Below are positions 44,872-57,300 of a stretch of DNA of 64,000 nucleotides, piece after piece. Within the stretch, counting starts at the first letter, position 1, and each line of letters opens with the position of its first letter. The stretch lies in NCBI GenBank assembly GCA_004835665.1, contig RBKR01000012.1, forward strand, positions 1,426,001-1,490,000. The letters run 5' to 3'. The stretch is from Phoma sp. XZ068. Lineage: Eukaryota > Ascomycota > Dothideomycetes > Pleosporales > Didymellaceae. A model generated the notes under the pieces. That model was not told the origin of the DNA and made no database searches. It was given only the letters and a program-made list of their open reading frames with translations. A program made the translations under genes and the position numbers.

Positions 44872-46524
44872 ATGTCTCAACGCAGTAACGCAACAAGGCC
44901 CTTAAACGAAGCAGATATACAGCTTGCCCTCCAGGCTATTAAACAAGACGCGACACTGTCTCAGCGACGCGCTGCAGCTATCTACAAAGTCTCTCAAAGC
45001 ACGCTTAGTGATCGACTTGCTGGAACCTCCCCACGACGCGATTGCAAGCCCAACTCAATGAAGCTGAAAAGCACTGAAGAGGAGGTGATTGTCCAGCATG
45101 TATTAAAGCTGGACGCGCGAGGATACTCGCCCCGGCTTGCTGATGTGGAGGATATGGCTAATTCTCTCCTTGCTGAGCGCCACCAGCCCCCTGTTGGCAA
45201 GAACTGGGCTAGCACCTTTGTTAAGCGTCGGCCAGAGCTGAAAGTCAAGTTCAATCGGAAGTACGACTACAAGCGAGCCCTCTGTGAGGATCCCGGGGTG
45301 ATTCAGGGCTGGTTCCGCCTTGTAGAGAATACCAAAGCTAAGTATGGTATTCTGGATGACGACACCTACAACTTCGATGAGTCTGGGTTTATGATGGGCG
45401 TTATATCCACAGGAGCTGTTGTCACAGGCTCTGAGCGTCGAGGAAGGCCAAAGACAGTGCAGCAGGGCGACCGAGAGTGGACTAGTATCATCCAGGGCAT
45501 CAATGCAAAGGGGTGGGCCATCCCACCCTTTATCATCTTCTCTGGCAAGCACCACCTCTCTGCCTGGTACAAAGAGCCTAGTATACCTAACAACTGGGTT
45601 CTTAATGTCTCTAACAACGGCTGGACAAACAATGAGCTTGGAGTTAAGTGGTTAAAGCACTTTGATGAGCACACCAAGGCGCGCACTGTTGGCAGCTATC
45701 GGCTGCTTGTTCTGGACGGCCATGAGAGCCACAACTCGGTTGATTTCCACCAGTACTGTGAGGAACACAAGATTATCACTCTGTGTATGCCTCCACACTC
45801 GTCGCACCTGCTGCAGCCGCTTGATGTGGGATGTTTTGCCTCTCTGAAGAAGGCATATGGCCGCCAAGCTGAGCAGCTAATGCGGAGCAAGATTACTCGC
45901 ATCACTAAACTTGAGTTCTTGCCGTGCTTTAAAGCAGCTTTTGACGCCTCAATCACTAAGAGCAACATACAGGGAGGATTCAGAGGTGCTGGCCTGGTCC
46001 CACTTGACCCAGAGGCTGTGATATCAAAGCTCGAAGTGCGGTTGTGTACTCCACCACTACCTACTGTGGATGAGAGTACGTGGGAGTCTAGAACACCAAG
46101 CAACACCCTAGAATTTGGGTCACAATCGAAGCTGATTCGAGAAAGGATTCAGAGACACGCTGACAGCTCGCCAACTTCAATGGTTAATGCCCTTAATCAG
46201 CTCACCAAAGGCGCAGAGATGATAGCGCATTCACTAGTTTTGGTGCGCAACCAAGTTGCAGACCTTGAAGCAGCTAATGAGGCCGCTACACGCCGTAAAT
46301 CACACAAAAGAAAGCGAATCCAGCGTGAAGGGACACTAACGTTTAGTGAAGGATTGCGGCTAACTACTCTAAAGGAGTTTAACGCTCGCAGCGATGGAAA
46401 GAAGGCAAAGAAGAGAGCGCGTGTTGAACCTGGCACTCAGCCTTTAAGACGCTGTGGCACGTGTGGTGAGGCAGGGCACAACGCGCGAACATGCAATAAT
46501 GATGCGCAAAGTACTGTAGATTAG
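44872..46524 (+). CDS. Fot/pogo-family DDE transposase with C-terminal CCHC zinc knuckle
   Basis: The 550-aa intact frame encodes the transposase of the surrounding element. Residues about 10-55 form a Psq-type helix-turn-helix (LSQRRAAAIYKVSQSTLSDRL). Residues about 60-135 form a CENP-B/Tc5-type second DNA-binding domain (KNWASTFVKRRPEL). The DDE nuclease core has the first Asp in YNFDESGFMMG (about 168) and the second in RLLVLDGHESH (about 283). A third acidic position follows PPHSSHLLQPLDVGCFASLKKAY (about 310-332). The tail is basic with a nuclear signal (RRKSHKRKRIQ) and ends in CGTCGEAGHNARTC (about 525-538), a retroviral-type zinc knuckle that is not part of the minimal Fot1 core. Cut-and-paste transposition into TA is the expected activity. 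Confidence 0.93.
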   Translation: MSQRSNATRPLNEADIQLALQAIKQDATLSQRRAAAIYKVSQSTLSDRLAGTSPRRDCKPNSMKLKSTEEEVIVQHVLKLDARGYSPRLADVEDMANSLLAERHQPPVGKNWASTFVKRRPELKVKFNRKYDYKRALCEDPGVIQGWFRLVENTKAKYGILDDDTYNFDESGFMMGVISTGAVVTGSERRGRPKTVQQGDREWTSIIQGINAKGWAIPPFIIFSGKHHLSAWYKEPSIPNNWVLNVSNNGWTNNELGVKWLKHFDEHTKARTVGSYRLLVLDGHESHNSVDFHQYCEEHKIITLCMPPHSSHLLQPLDVGCFASLKKAYGRQAEQLMRSKITRITKLEFLPCFKAAFDASITKSNIQGGFRGAGLVPLDPEAVISKLEVRLCTPPLPTVDESTWESRTPSNTLEFGSQSKLIRERIQRHADSSPTSMVNALNQLTKGAEMIAHSLVLVRNQVADLEAANEAATRRKSHKRKRIQREGTLTFSEGLRLTTLKEFNARSDGKKAKKRARVEPGTQPLRRCGTCGEAGHNARTCNNDAQSTVD

Positions 46525-46590
46525 TTTAATACACTTTAGCCTACAGTACATTCTAGTTGTACACTGTAGTGTTGCAAAGTAGTTGCAGTG

Positions 46591-46653
46591 TTGGTGTGGT
46601 CTTGGCAAAAGTGACCGGCTCGCTCGGGTGACCGGCTCGCCCGTGAGGTACGT
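46591..46653 (-). repeat. Right terminal inverted repeat of the Fot/pogo element
   Basis: Mirror of the left end; finishes GAGGTACGT before TA. Confidence 0.92.
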
Positions 46654-46655
46654 TA

Positions 46656-48145
46656 ACCTACTAATATTAAACAAGGTGTATATAGATTTCTTTATACTAT
46701 TATTATTAATGCTTATAACATACGAGTTCGCTCTTTCGTACCCATCGGCAGCTCGACTCGTCGTACCGGACAGTATCGTAACATCAAAGACCAATTCTAC
46801 CATCACAGTGGCGTGGAAAACGAACTCAGTTTGTCAGGTGGTCAAAATTGGCTCCATAACATTCTCACTCGGTGTATTGCAAACTGTAGACTGATTTTGC
46901 TTAATAACATCTGCCAGATATTAATTCCGCCTACGATTACTGGATCCCGAAGAATGAGGGCACCGATTCGAGCATCATCCTTTAAGCTGGATAACTTATT
47001 CGATCAGCGCGCGTACAAGTTTCAAATCTTGCTCAATTGTTAGTGTAACAAAGTCCCCTCTGCCTATCGATACGCGTCCCCTACCATCAACGAACACCAT
47101 CACTTGAACTTCAGCATTAGCCTCCTCTCGCATATCACCGAAGTTGTTTCTGCAAATGACCCACACAACTCGAATGTGCTTCCCGCACGTTCCGCGATTG
47201 TTGCATCCAGATTCAAGGGCAGGAACAGCGAACAAATTACGACGCGATTGTTGGAGCTGATGGCTTACGCTGCGGGGCTTGCGCATGTTTGGGGCCATGC
47301 GAAGGTGTCTTCACCATGATCTGACTATACTGCAACATCCCAAAACGGCTCATGGATGAGATTGAGCTGATCTGTATTGTTCCAGGAAAGTCCTGATCTA
47401 GCAAGTCACTGCTCGGTATCAGAGTCCGCAGCCGGCCAGCTGCTGACAAATACTACAAATTCGATCCACCGATCTCACTGGGACTCTCCCTATCATCAAT
47501 TTTGTGGCCCGATTATCCATTGTGTTGGATCACACGTGGTGGGCGTTAGCTTTGTGCGAAAGAAAGAAAGCGCTCCTGAAACCAGTTGCTCTTAGCAGTT
47601 GACTATTGTGATTAGGTATCCCAAGAGGCTACGGGCAGTGACTTTAGAGCATGCAGACGAAGCTTGAGTGCTCAGATGTTCTATGTGATCAAGAGGAGAG
47701 TGTTTTGCTGCGTGAGAACGTGTTGGGAGAGTCTAGCTAGAGTAGGAATACTGCGGGGTTGGCACGTGGTGTGACCGACGGGACTGGCCCCTTTCCCAAA
47801 CTCGTATGGATCTCAAGAACAGACCTGATCTTGAAATGCTGCGCATAACACTACGTCATCCTTCAATCGATGCATGCATCCAAACCAAGGAGGAAAGGCT
47901 ATCGTCGCTACCACTCGATGTTATGAAGTGTGCCCTGCAGCTTGACTAATCTCAGTGCATAGGCAGAAAGTAGGTTCCAGCATCCTGCCGCGACTGACGT
48001 ATGACCATACGATGTCTGTTTTGTCAGATAAATAATGATAGGGCACTCAAACGTTCCAATAATTGAGCTCTACACCTCTCGTCCACCCACCGCACACATC
48101 GCCGAACGGAAACACTCACATCCCGCTATTGAATAATTGAACACA
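46656..48145. other. Intergenic region, no gene seen
   Basis: About 1.5 kb between the transposon and the small two-exon gene. No supported feature. Confidence 0.45.
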
Positions 48146-48458
48146 ATGCCAGAAAGACGTCCCAGCGGTCACGGACTCGACGACGAAGCCATCAGAGAGG
48201 GTCATAGTTTCATTCACAAAGCCGAGCAAGACGCGCATGAGCGGGACGCAGCTACAAAGCGTGGCTTGCCTGATTCAGCTATTGAATCTGAGCGTGAATT
48301 TGAAGATATGGTGGAAGGTGGCACGAAGCAGGTATATGTGGTTTCCATTGTAGCTTTGTCTCACCACTGCAACTGCTAAGCGACTCCAGACGTCTTCACA
48401 AACAATTGGTGGTAAGGTTGAGCAAACACTTAAGAACTTGCTACCAGGGGAACATTGA
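48146..48458 (+). CDS. Small conserved-looking protein, 84 aa, two exons
   Basis: Exon 1 is 48146-48331 (62 codons) and exon 2 is 48390-48458 (22 codons plus stop), joined in phase 0 across a 58-nt intron with GTATAT donor and CTCCAG acceptor. The protein starts MPERRPSGHGLDDEAIREGHSF, has a helical charged middle (HKAEQDAHERDAATKRGLPDSAIESEREFED) and ends TSSQTIGGKVEQTLKNLLPGEH. The end forms a tidy amphipathic helix that only appears after splicing, which is why I accept the model. There is no signal peptide or membrane span. The sequence is hydrophilic, like small stress or seed-maturation-type proteins, but that comparison is only compositional. Function unknown. Confidence 0.65.
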
Positions 48459-50374
48459 GAATGAGGAAACTAGGCAAGGAGGCAGTGTCTTAGAGAAGGT
48501 CAGAAATTGATTGTGATTGATAATAACTGTTCGCAACTAGCTGATATAGTCAAACAAATGTCTGTTACTGAGCTTCGCGTTGTAAATTCCTGTTATTCGC
48601 GTTGTAACAAAAAAACAACCTCCAGTGATGCTGAACACAATAACAATGTTGTTCGAGACCTTCACATGGGAAACCGCAGCTTCGGCCTCGCGTTATCTAA
48701 TCACATCCAACACTTAAATTTTAGCCTCTAGAGTCGAATCTATCACCCCAGCTTTCACTAGGGCCTTGATTGATGACACCATACGCTGTAGTGCCAGTGA
48801 TAATCTCATTCCTGTTGTACAGTTTGTCCATGACACAAGCACTATTCGAGGTCTTATACAATTCGCATGTCTGCGAACGATGGTGGGACCGCAAATGTAA
48901 CTTGTATGCTGTTTGCTAATGGTTAATCTGCCGCACCGTACGATTCTCTATGAAACCAGGACAACAGTAAACCAACTAAAAATAATAATTCAGAGTTTGA
49001 ACACGATCCATTGTTTCCTACTAATACCTTCAGCATGCTTTTGGTTACTCTTTGAACCACGTCGCTTATACTGGCCGACATCATCTGAGGAAATTTTCGG
49101 TGTCGAAACGACTGAGCTGTGTAAGCCACTGGTGATGAGTCCAAAATACCCCAAAGTGTCAGGTGCGTTGTGTGCGGGTGAATCTGGTCATGGCATACAG
49201 CCATGCGGATTGTTCCTGTTGAGCGATGGACTGTGGCGTGGTGGCCAGATCCTCCAGGTTCACCCGACCATTGCGGCTGACCAAGGAAGCTGTGATGTAG
49301 TTCTCATCTTCAGTTTCGGTCTGAATGCGACGAAATGCTTTTGACATCCTTAGCATCGATCGCTTTAGAGACTGTCCAAAGGAACATACCTTCTGCGGTT
49401 CCGATCGTCAACAACACAGACCACTGAACAACTACAGCTTTCGATCTGTTTGTGTTGGCAATCTATCAGACCACGAGATCTTTCAGGTCGCAGAAGAGCC
49501 TCCAATTTAATGTACTCATCGCAAAGACTTACAAGCAGTGAAAAAGGTGTTCGAGGAGAGCATTCAAGAGCTAAGAGCTTAAGCAGTTTGAAGTCTAAGC
49601 AACGACGGGATTAAGTATTACACAGTAGATGATCTCTGAACTATACAATAACAACTATATATTTCTAAGTCACGTAATGAAGACAATGGCTACATACTTA
49701 GACTTCTAGCTTCAAGGCTTACTAAGGCGTACGCACTAACTATGTGGCCACTTAGCTGGTTATGGAGACTTACTAGGAGACCCTGTTGAATCTATCAAGA
49801 TATATAAGAGACTCCTAGGTAAATATATCTCATAAAAATTGAACCTAGAAATGTGCAGCTCCTAAAAGGAGTTTCGAGCCGCTGCTCCCTTGACCCTAAT
49901 TAGGTAAGATTTCAAGCACTCTTGTGTGAAAAGGACTTAAGACGACTATCTATGCCTGATAAGACCATCTGTAGATGACTTGATGGATGTTAGATGTTGT
50001 CTGTTGCTCTCTTGCGTATGTTTACAGCCACACAAAAACTCTGGACCTCAGAATATTGTTCAGATTCCCAACTATGCAGTCTTCAAAACTTCCTTTCCCC
50101 CCACTCCATTATTCGAGCTAATGAATGTACAAGTCCTTGAGCATCGCATTCGCGTATAGTGCGCCACGATTGAAGACAACCCATGTGAAACGCATCTGCG
50201 TGCTCGAAATGCACCCACAACCCATGTACAGGGTCTGTCACGATAGAGAAGCATGGCAGAAGCTCAGAAGCGGATGCGATGGTTTTCCAGGGCTGGCTGG
50301 AGCACCGATCACGATTTCCTAAAAGGGTTTAGTTCCCGGAGATAGGGAACACGAAAGTAGGGAAAGTGATCCCA
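48459..50374. other. Gene-poor region
   Basis: About 1.9 kb with AT-rich stretches (49600-49860) and short frames, none supported. Confidence 0.45.
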
Positions 50375-53300
50375 TCATTCCATCTCTATCGCGCGAGAAA
50401 CGCCCTGCACTGGTTCGTGACCTTGTCCACCAATTTGTGCACCACACTCCGGGCAACGCGCGAGCTGCATTGGCATACCGCATTCTCCGATTGCAAACTG
50501 GTATTCACCGTTCAGTAAAGCTTGATTATCATACAAGACACTAGACTCACCGGATGTCCATTGACGCAGTTATACCAATGTCCTGAATGCGTAGCGATGC
50601 CGTGTGAGCCCGTCACCATAGCATTCTTGATAGCCGCAAGTTCCTCGGCTGTAACGTCCTCATACCATTCCTTTCGCAACAGTTTGATGAGCTGGTTCAC
50701 CGCCTGTAGCTTATTCGCTGCATCTCGAAAACCATGCTTACATAGCTCAGTTGCTTCTCCGAGTAATGACTGTGCTGTGTTGTGATACTTCGTGGCCTTC
50801 TCGCGATCCTTAGATTCAGTGATGCCCGATGTCTCCAAAAATCGCGCGATACGTGCATAGTAGAGTATTGCTTCTACGGCAAGTTTCGGAAGTCTTTTTT
50901 CTTTACAAGTAGTGACAAAGTTTGAACACGATTGTAAGAATTGTTCAGCATAGGAAACTGGTGACTTCCCTGATAACATGGCAATAGCGGCGTGAGCTCC
51001 GTGTGTATGTTTTACAGACGATAGAATGCTGAACTTGTCTTCTGCGATTATACTGTCGACCCTGATCTGTAGCATGCATGCCCCAAGCGTGATGCGATGG
51101 TCGCGTTCATCCAATGCTGGGCATTCTTCTAATCTCATTGTCGCAATTGCACCTTCGAGGGAAGAGTTATGCTGCAACGCATGCAGCGTAGCTTCATGGA
51201 GCTTATGCGCGGGTTGATGGCGCTCAGCCACTCTATGCTGCACTTGGACAATAATACGTCGAAGTTGTGCGCACGCGCTGTATCGGGTGCTTAGTTTCTT
51301 TGCAATCTCCTTTACTTGTACCTTTTCGAGATTTCCAGGCAAGAATGTTATGCGTATTCCAGTGCTCGTCACATCTGCTCGAGTGTTTTGGAGGTTTATC
51401 TCCTCTGCAGTCAATTTCGCCTCCATGTCCTGTAGCTCTGTTTGGCCTGTCACAACGAATCGTTTTGACATCTCATCAATAACAGCGCGATTGATAAGAC
51501 GATTGTATCTTTGGGTGACATACTGACGGATCGGTTGCTGGCAGTGCGGGCATCTTGGTATCGCTGGAGCCATCTTGGAAGATATTGACTTCAGACCGAT
51601 TATGTCACCAGTCATGCCATCAGTCTTGTATACTTCTTTCAATCCAATTATGCCTACATTGAAGTTGGTCTAGTCAGCCCGGTTTCTTCTGAAGTAGATC
51701 TGAGCTTAGAATCAACGACCACTAAGAGAGACGATAAAGCTCTTGTTATAAGAACAACTGCAGAAGCCATGCTAGACCAAAAAAAATGATACATACCATC
51801 CAAAGTCTCAGTGGTAAAGAAGTGTCCACAAGCAAGGGCGACGACTGGTGATTCATCTAAATCAACCTCGCTATAGTCTTTGAACTCCAGCATGTCGACT
51901 TGAGCATCAAGTTTCATTTCGCATCCCTTGCAGTACTCGACGAGGCAATCTTCTCCGCAGAGTCCAGGACACTGATGACCGCACGGAAGTAGACTAGTGC
52001 AGCGCTCGTTGCAAGGCAGACGATTGCAGGGCGCCGAGCAAGGCATCCTACAAGCACCTTGATGAGGACAAGACCAGGTACACAGCTCGATGCATGGCGC
52101 ACAGGCCTCGTGACATCTCAGTGTACATCGAGAGTGCTTACATGCCACCTAAACAGATTTAGCCCTCTTTCTCCGACCATTTCAGTATTTATTCTTACTT
52201 CACACTTGGACAGGCATAAGCCACAGTCTGTTCCGTCATGGCATCGTTTGGGACATACATGGTTGCACGTCCCGAAACGACGCCTACAAGACTTATCACA
52301 TTGGAGATGTCCCACAGGACGACCTTTTATCCGGGCTTCGACGTTGCAACGGCCGCAAGTACCTGGGCAGATATGACCACAACCAAGCGGCGTGCTGCAA
52401 GGAACTGGACACATGTAAGTATCTCTGGTCACATCTTCATAACAATGCACCGATACCGTATGGTTGCACCCAGGGATTGCCTTGTCAACAACGACCATAC
52501 ACAGTATAGCATCGAGATTCTGTGTCAAGTGGCAGCGTGTGTTGTCCTTAGTATGGCCGCAGGGGAGTTTCACGTGACTCACTACTACCATACATCTACC
52601 ACAATCTTCTCCGCACGTCGCCTTCTGGCACGCATGGCCGCAGGGCGTATGTCGGCGTTGACAACGCTCTTCGCATTGGAAGACTTGATGCATTGCTTGA
52701 GAGTGGCAACGCGCTTGGCATCGATGACCACAATCTGGAAGACGGTCCATACAAGCTTCCCGACAGCCTCCTTCGGGACTGAACTTGGCAAAGTCTTCAG
52801 GCTGTTGTATTAGGATTGCCGTGTCTGTGTGTCGTGGGCAGCAGAGCTGCAAAGCTGGCCCGACAGAGTCCTTGGCGCGCAGCATATCAATGACCTTCTG
52901 CCACATTGACACATTAGAGTACGTGTCCGTATTGCCGACAAGGTACATCCCATGCTGAGCTCGACTTAGCAGAACGTTGACGCGATTTGTTGTCTTAAGA
53001 AACCCAACCTTTCGTTCTTCATTGCTCCTAACCAAAGAGACGATGATGATTTTCGCCTCCTCACCCTGGAAATTGTCAACAGTAGCTATCCGGAGAAGAT
53101 CACTAAGCTTCTTCTTCTCCAGCGGCTTTTGCTTGTTGTCTGATTCCACAGTGCCCTGATTTTCAGACAATTCTTGCGCAACAAATCCGTCCTTGGCTAA
53201 TGCATCTTGATCTCTATCGCTCACAACAATCTCAAAGTCATTGCGCATCACCGCTCGTAGTTTCTGCAGCTGCCCAGTATAAGGGGTCAGGATTGCGATG

Positions 53301-54360
53301 TCGCTGCTTGCGTATACGCCTTGTCTGATCACATGACGTACTAGCGCGTGTACCATGTCGACTTCCCAGTCATTGGACTTGGACTTTTTGTGATGAATCT
53401 CCGCCTGGTCTGTAGCTTCAAGATTGTCATGGTCAAGCCAATACACGTTTCTGCGCATGCCAACAACGTCAGGAAGTTGTGTCGTGCTGGTATGATCGAT
53501 GAAGTCAGGATATATCGTTTCACGGATCAAAGTAGAGATTTCCGGGCGCATGCGTCGCTGAACATTCAGTTGAGCGACGGGCATGCGTGGTCGTCCACGC
53601 TGGCCAACTGAAAGTCGCTCAAATTGGCTGCGATCTAGCTGATACAGTGCGCCTTGTGTGCTCTCAAGGGAAAGATCCTCAAAGTTGTTGATGGACGGAC
53701 GTAGTTGTTGATGGTCGCCGATTTGAATAAAGTGTTCAACTGTAGGTAACAGAGCGGAGATTATGTGGGGTTCCATTACCTCACCAGCTTCTTCGCAAAT
53801 AACAACCTTAGCCCTGACGTGCTGCAGCGTCGAGATATTTTTGGCAAGACCGCTTGTCGTCAGCCCAATCACGTCCGCGTCTTGCAACACGCGTCGATTA
53901 ACCTCCTCGTGGACATTGGTGAGAACCTTTTGTACGTTTTCCACATCCTTGATCAATTCGAAGAATTGCTCTGACGCATCGTGCATGATCTCTTCAGTCC
54001 ACTTGTCGATAAGTATGTGCCTCTGGGCATATGATAAGGAATGAACGTCTTGACTTGCTTTGAGTATCACATCATCAATATCCGGTGTCTCGGGAGCTTC
54101 TCCGGTCAGGGTGTCAGAAGTATCGCGCACAGAACCAGTCATCCAAATATCGAAAGGATGTCGACCAACAACGGTAAAGTCGTCGTCGTAAGTTCGGTGG
54201 AATTGTTGGTATGTAGCAGGGTATCGCATCGCAATGTGACGCTGCAAGTGCTTCCATCCCAAATGCTTTTGTAAGCTATGTAGTCTTCCTAGGAGTTGTT
54301 TCGACTTAGTTTCATACTCTTCCAGCTTCTGGTAAGCTGCTGCGGCTTGCCACCTCTCGT
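50375..54360 (-). pseudogene. ZNFX1-type SF1 RNA helicase with NF-X1 and RZ zinc fingers, 5' truncated
   Basis: Minus-strand exons are about 54360-52199, 52148-51797, 51653-50551 and 50497-50375, all joining in frame (introns 50, 143 and 53 nt), about 1245 codons. The helicase part keeps motifs II to VI: EEAGE near 53790, QIGDHQQLRP, LNVQRRMRPEI, IATVDNFQGEEAKIIIVSL and TTNRVNVLLSRAQHGMYLVGN. A long NF-X1-type Cys/His array follows (CGHRCQARCH through CGHQCPGLCGEDC). The last exon completes an RZ-type finger: HWYNCVNGHP plus FAIGECGMPMQLARCPEC. The N-terminal half with Walker A (GPPGTGKS type) is absent. The frame runs back to about 54360 and hits a stop within 30 bases inside the AT-rich RIP block. 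Intact animal relatives act in RNA-based silencing and antiviral defence. This copy lacks ATP binding and probably its promoter. It is called pseudogene for the truncation, though the remaining frame has no stop. Confidence 0.8.
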
Positions 54361-57300
54361 GTTTACTAGTATTAATACTCTAGACAACCTAGTATATACT
54401 ATAATTAATATTAATAATTAGCTTTATAAGCTTAAATAAGAACTCTAAAATAACCTAAAGGCCTAGATACTTATATAGCTTACTTAACTACTATAAGGAA
54501 CCTAGTATAGCTATATACTAAAGTATAATAATTAAAAGAGATATTACTAACTAAATATAGAGTACTATATCTATAGTAATATATAAGCTAAATACTATAG
54601 ACTAGAAGCTATAGACTTATTAAACTTAAATAAAAGACTATAGTAGAAATAAACTAGTAAGATAGGTAAGCTACTAATATATTACTTATATAATAAGCTA
54701 GAATACTATATATATAACTATTAAATAAGGAATAAGGTATATTAGTAGGTTAATATATTTACTAGCTCTAGCTAGAAATAAGCTATTAATACTATTCTAG
54801 AAAATATACTACTATAACTTTCTATCTAGCTAAATAGAGTTAGAGTAACTATACTTTTAGACTTAGGTACTTAAGAGAACTATATATTCTATATAGTAAT
54901 TAAATAAGCTAAGATTAGAGTATACTCTAAGAACTAGCTCTACCTACTTAAAGTAGTAAATAGTAAGCTAATACTAGAAGAGAATACTATTATATATAAG
55001 GTAGTAAATATACTCTTCTAGATACTTAACTATAAAGAATAGATTAGTCTAGATATACTTAGAACAGCTACTTATAATATTATTCTAGGTCTTTTATAGC
55101 TATAGAAGTATAACCTATATATTAACTAGATAATATAATAAATCTTATTAGATAACTATAGCTATAGTACTACTAAAGAATAAGTAGAAATAATAGTATA
55201 CTATTTATTTAATAAATACTAATATAGTACTACTATACCTAATTCTATATAGTATATAATATAGCTAGTAGATAAGAGAGAGATTAGTACTATCTTCTTA
55301 AGTATTAAGATATACTAAGATAGAGTAGTTAACTCTACCTATAGTAAATAATATACTATATAAGAGGTAAGAGAATAGAAGATAGCTAGTGCACCTCTTA
55401 ATATTCTAGATAAATATAGTAACTACTAAGAACTATTTTATAATAAGAAAATAATTAAAGTACTACTATAGTATAAACTATAGAATTATAAGATTAAATT
55501 AGAAGAGAAAAAAGTACTAATATTTAAACTAATATATTAACTCTTAGAATAGGAACTAATAGTACTCTATAAATATATTAATAAGAACTTTAAGAAGAGT
55601 ATAATCTATCTATTAGAGTCTCTAGCTAGCTATCTTATTATATTTATAGTAAAGAAGAATAGTAGCCTATAGCTATATATTAATTATTAGAAATTAAATA
55701 ATATTACTATAAAAAATAAATACTTATTACCTAATATATTAGAGTTATAGAATTAACTTACTAGAGTATAGCTTTTTATAGTACTTAATCTATAAGAAGT
55801 ATATAACCTAATATAAATAAAGAAAGAAGAGAAGTAGAAAATAGTATTCTATACCTACTATAGGTACTATAAGTACCTAGTTATACTATTTAGGCTAATA
55901 AACACTCTAGCTATATACTAGGTACTTATTAATAATATACTCTAAGCCTACCTAGATTAAATAGTAGTAGCTTACCTAGATAATATTCTTATCTACTTAA
56001 CTATAATAGAGGAGTATATCTAGTATATTAGACAAGTACTAGAATACCTATAGTAGGCTAACCTATAGCTTAAGCTAAAGAAGTATAAATAGTATAAAAA
56101 TAAACTAAAATTTCTAGAGTTTATAGTAGGCTATAATAGAGTAAAGATAAGCTAGAGCAAGATATAAGTTATAAAAAACTAGCTAATACTAATAATAGTT
56201 AAGAGAATCTAGAAATTTCTTAGATTTATTAACTTTAACTAATATTTTATTAAGGACTACTTAACTAAGGCCCTACTACTTACTATATTAACTTAGAAGA
56301 ATACTTTATTTATCTAGAATTAATAGTAGAGTAATATATTTAAGTTACTTAAATAGGTATATATTAAACTACCTACTCTAGTAATATTCTATAGCTATAA
56401 GCTTTTATAAATTAAAACTAATATATTAGACCTAGTACTTAGAGTATATACTATATAGAAATAATATAGTAGATAGTACTCTATTACCTACTACTTAAGA
56501 AAGTTCTCTAGACTAGAAGAATAGTATAATATATATAATAAAGAGCTACTAGTAATAGTATTAGCTCTAGAATACTAGCAGATCTATATAGAGAGCTGTG
56601 TTAATCTAATAGTATATATAGACTATAAGAACCTAGTATATTTTACTATAACTAAGATACTTAATTAATAGTAAGTTTAATAGTTAAAGCTTTTAAAATA
56701 GTATAAGTTTAGGATAGTATATACTCTAGGTAAGAATAATAGCTAGGTAAATATACTAAGTAGATAATATAATATTATAAAGATAAGAATATTAAATAAC
56801 TATATAATCTTAGAATTTAATATAGATAGATTAATAGGGCCTTTATAATAGCTAAATAGGATACTCTAGATTTAGTAGAAGTAACCTATTCTATCTAGAG
56901 TACTATTAGAACTAGAGGAGAAAGTAATAAGTAGTTACTATAATAATCCCCTTTATAGATACCTAGAAATTATATAAATAATTAAACTAATATAATAATA
57001 CTACTACTTTAACAATATAAAAAATAAGATAATAGAGTTTATTAAATACTATATTTATTATTAGTAGGATAAATATAATATATATATAAAGTATAGACTA
57101 CTATAGTTAATACCCCTACTAAGAGTACTATAGATAAATATTAGAATAGATTTTATTATATAATTACCTACTTTTAAGAACCTAGTAACAGGCTACTATT
57201 ATAATACTATTTTTATTATTATTAATTAATTTACTAAGTATACTAAAATAATACTATTTTATTATAACTATACTATAGAGTAGTATTATAATCTACTTAT

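Larger units (their letters stand above)
44793..46653 (+). mobile_element. Fot/pogo-type DNA transposon, complete, with about 62-bp terminal inverted repeats
   Basis: The element is bounded by near-identical inverted repeats, left 44793-44854 and right about 46591-46653, starting ACGTACCTCACGGGCGAGCC. The two ends differ by about one base. Both flanks carry TA (44791-44792 and 46654-46655), the target duplication of Tc1/mariner elements. Each terminal repeat itself contains two direct copies of CGAGCCGGTCAC, possibly the transposase binding sites. The single internal gene is intact and the element shows no RIP-like decay. Confidence 0.93.
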
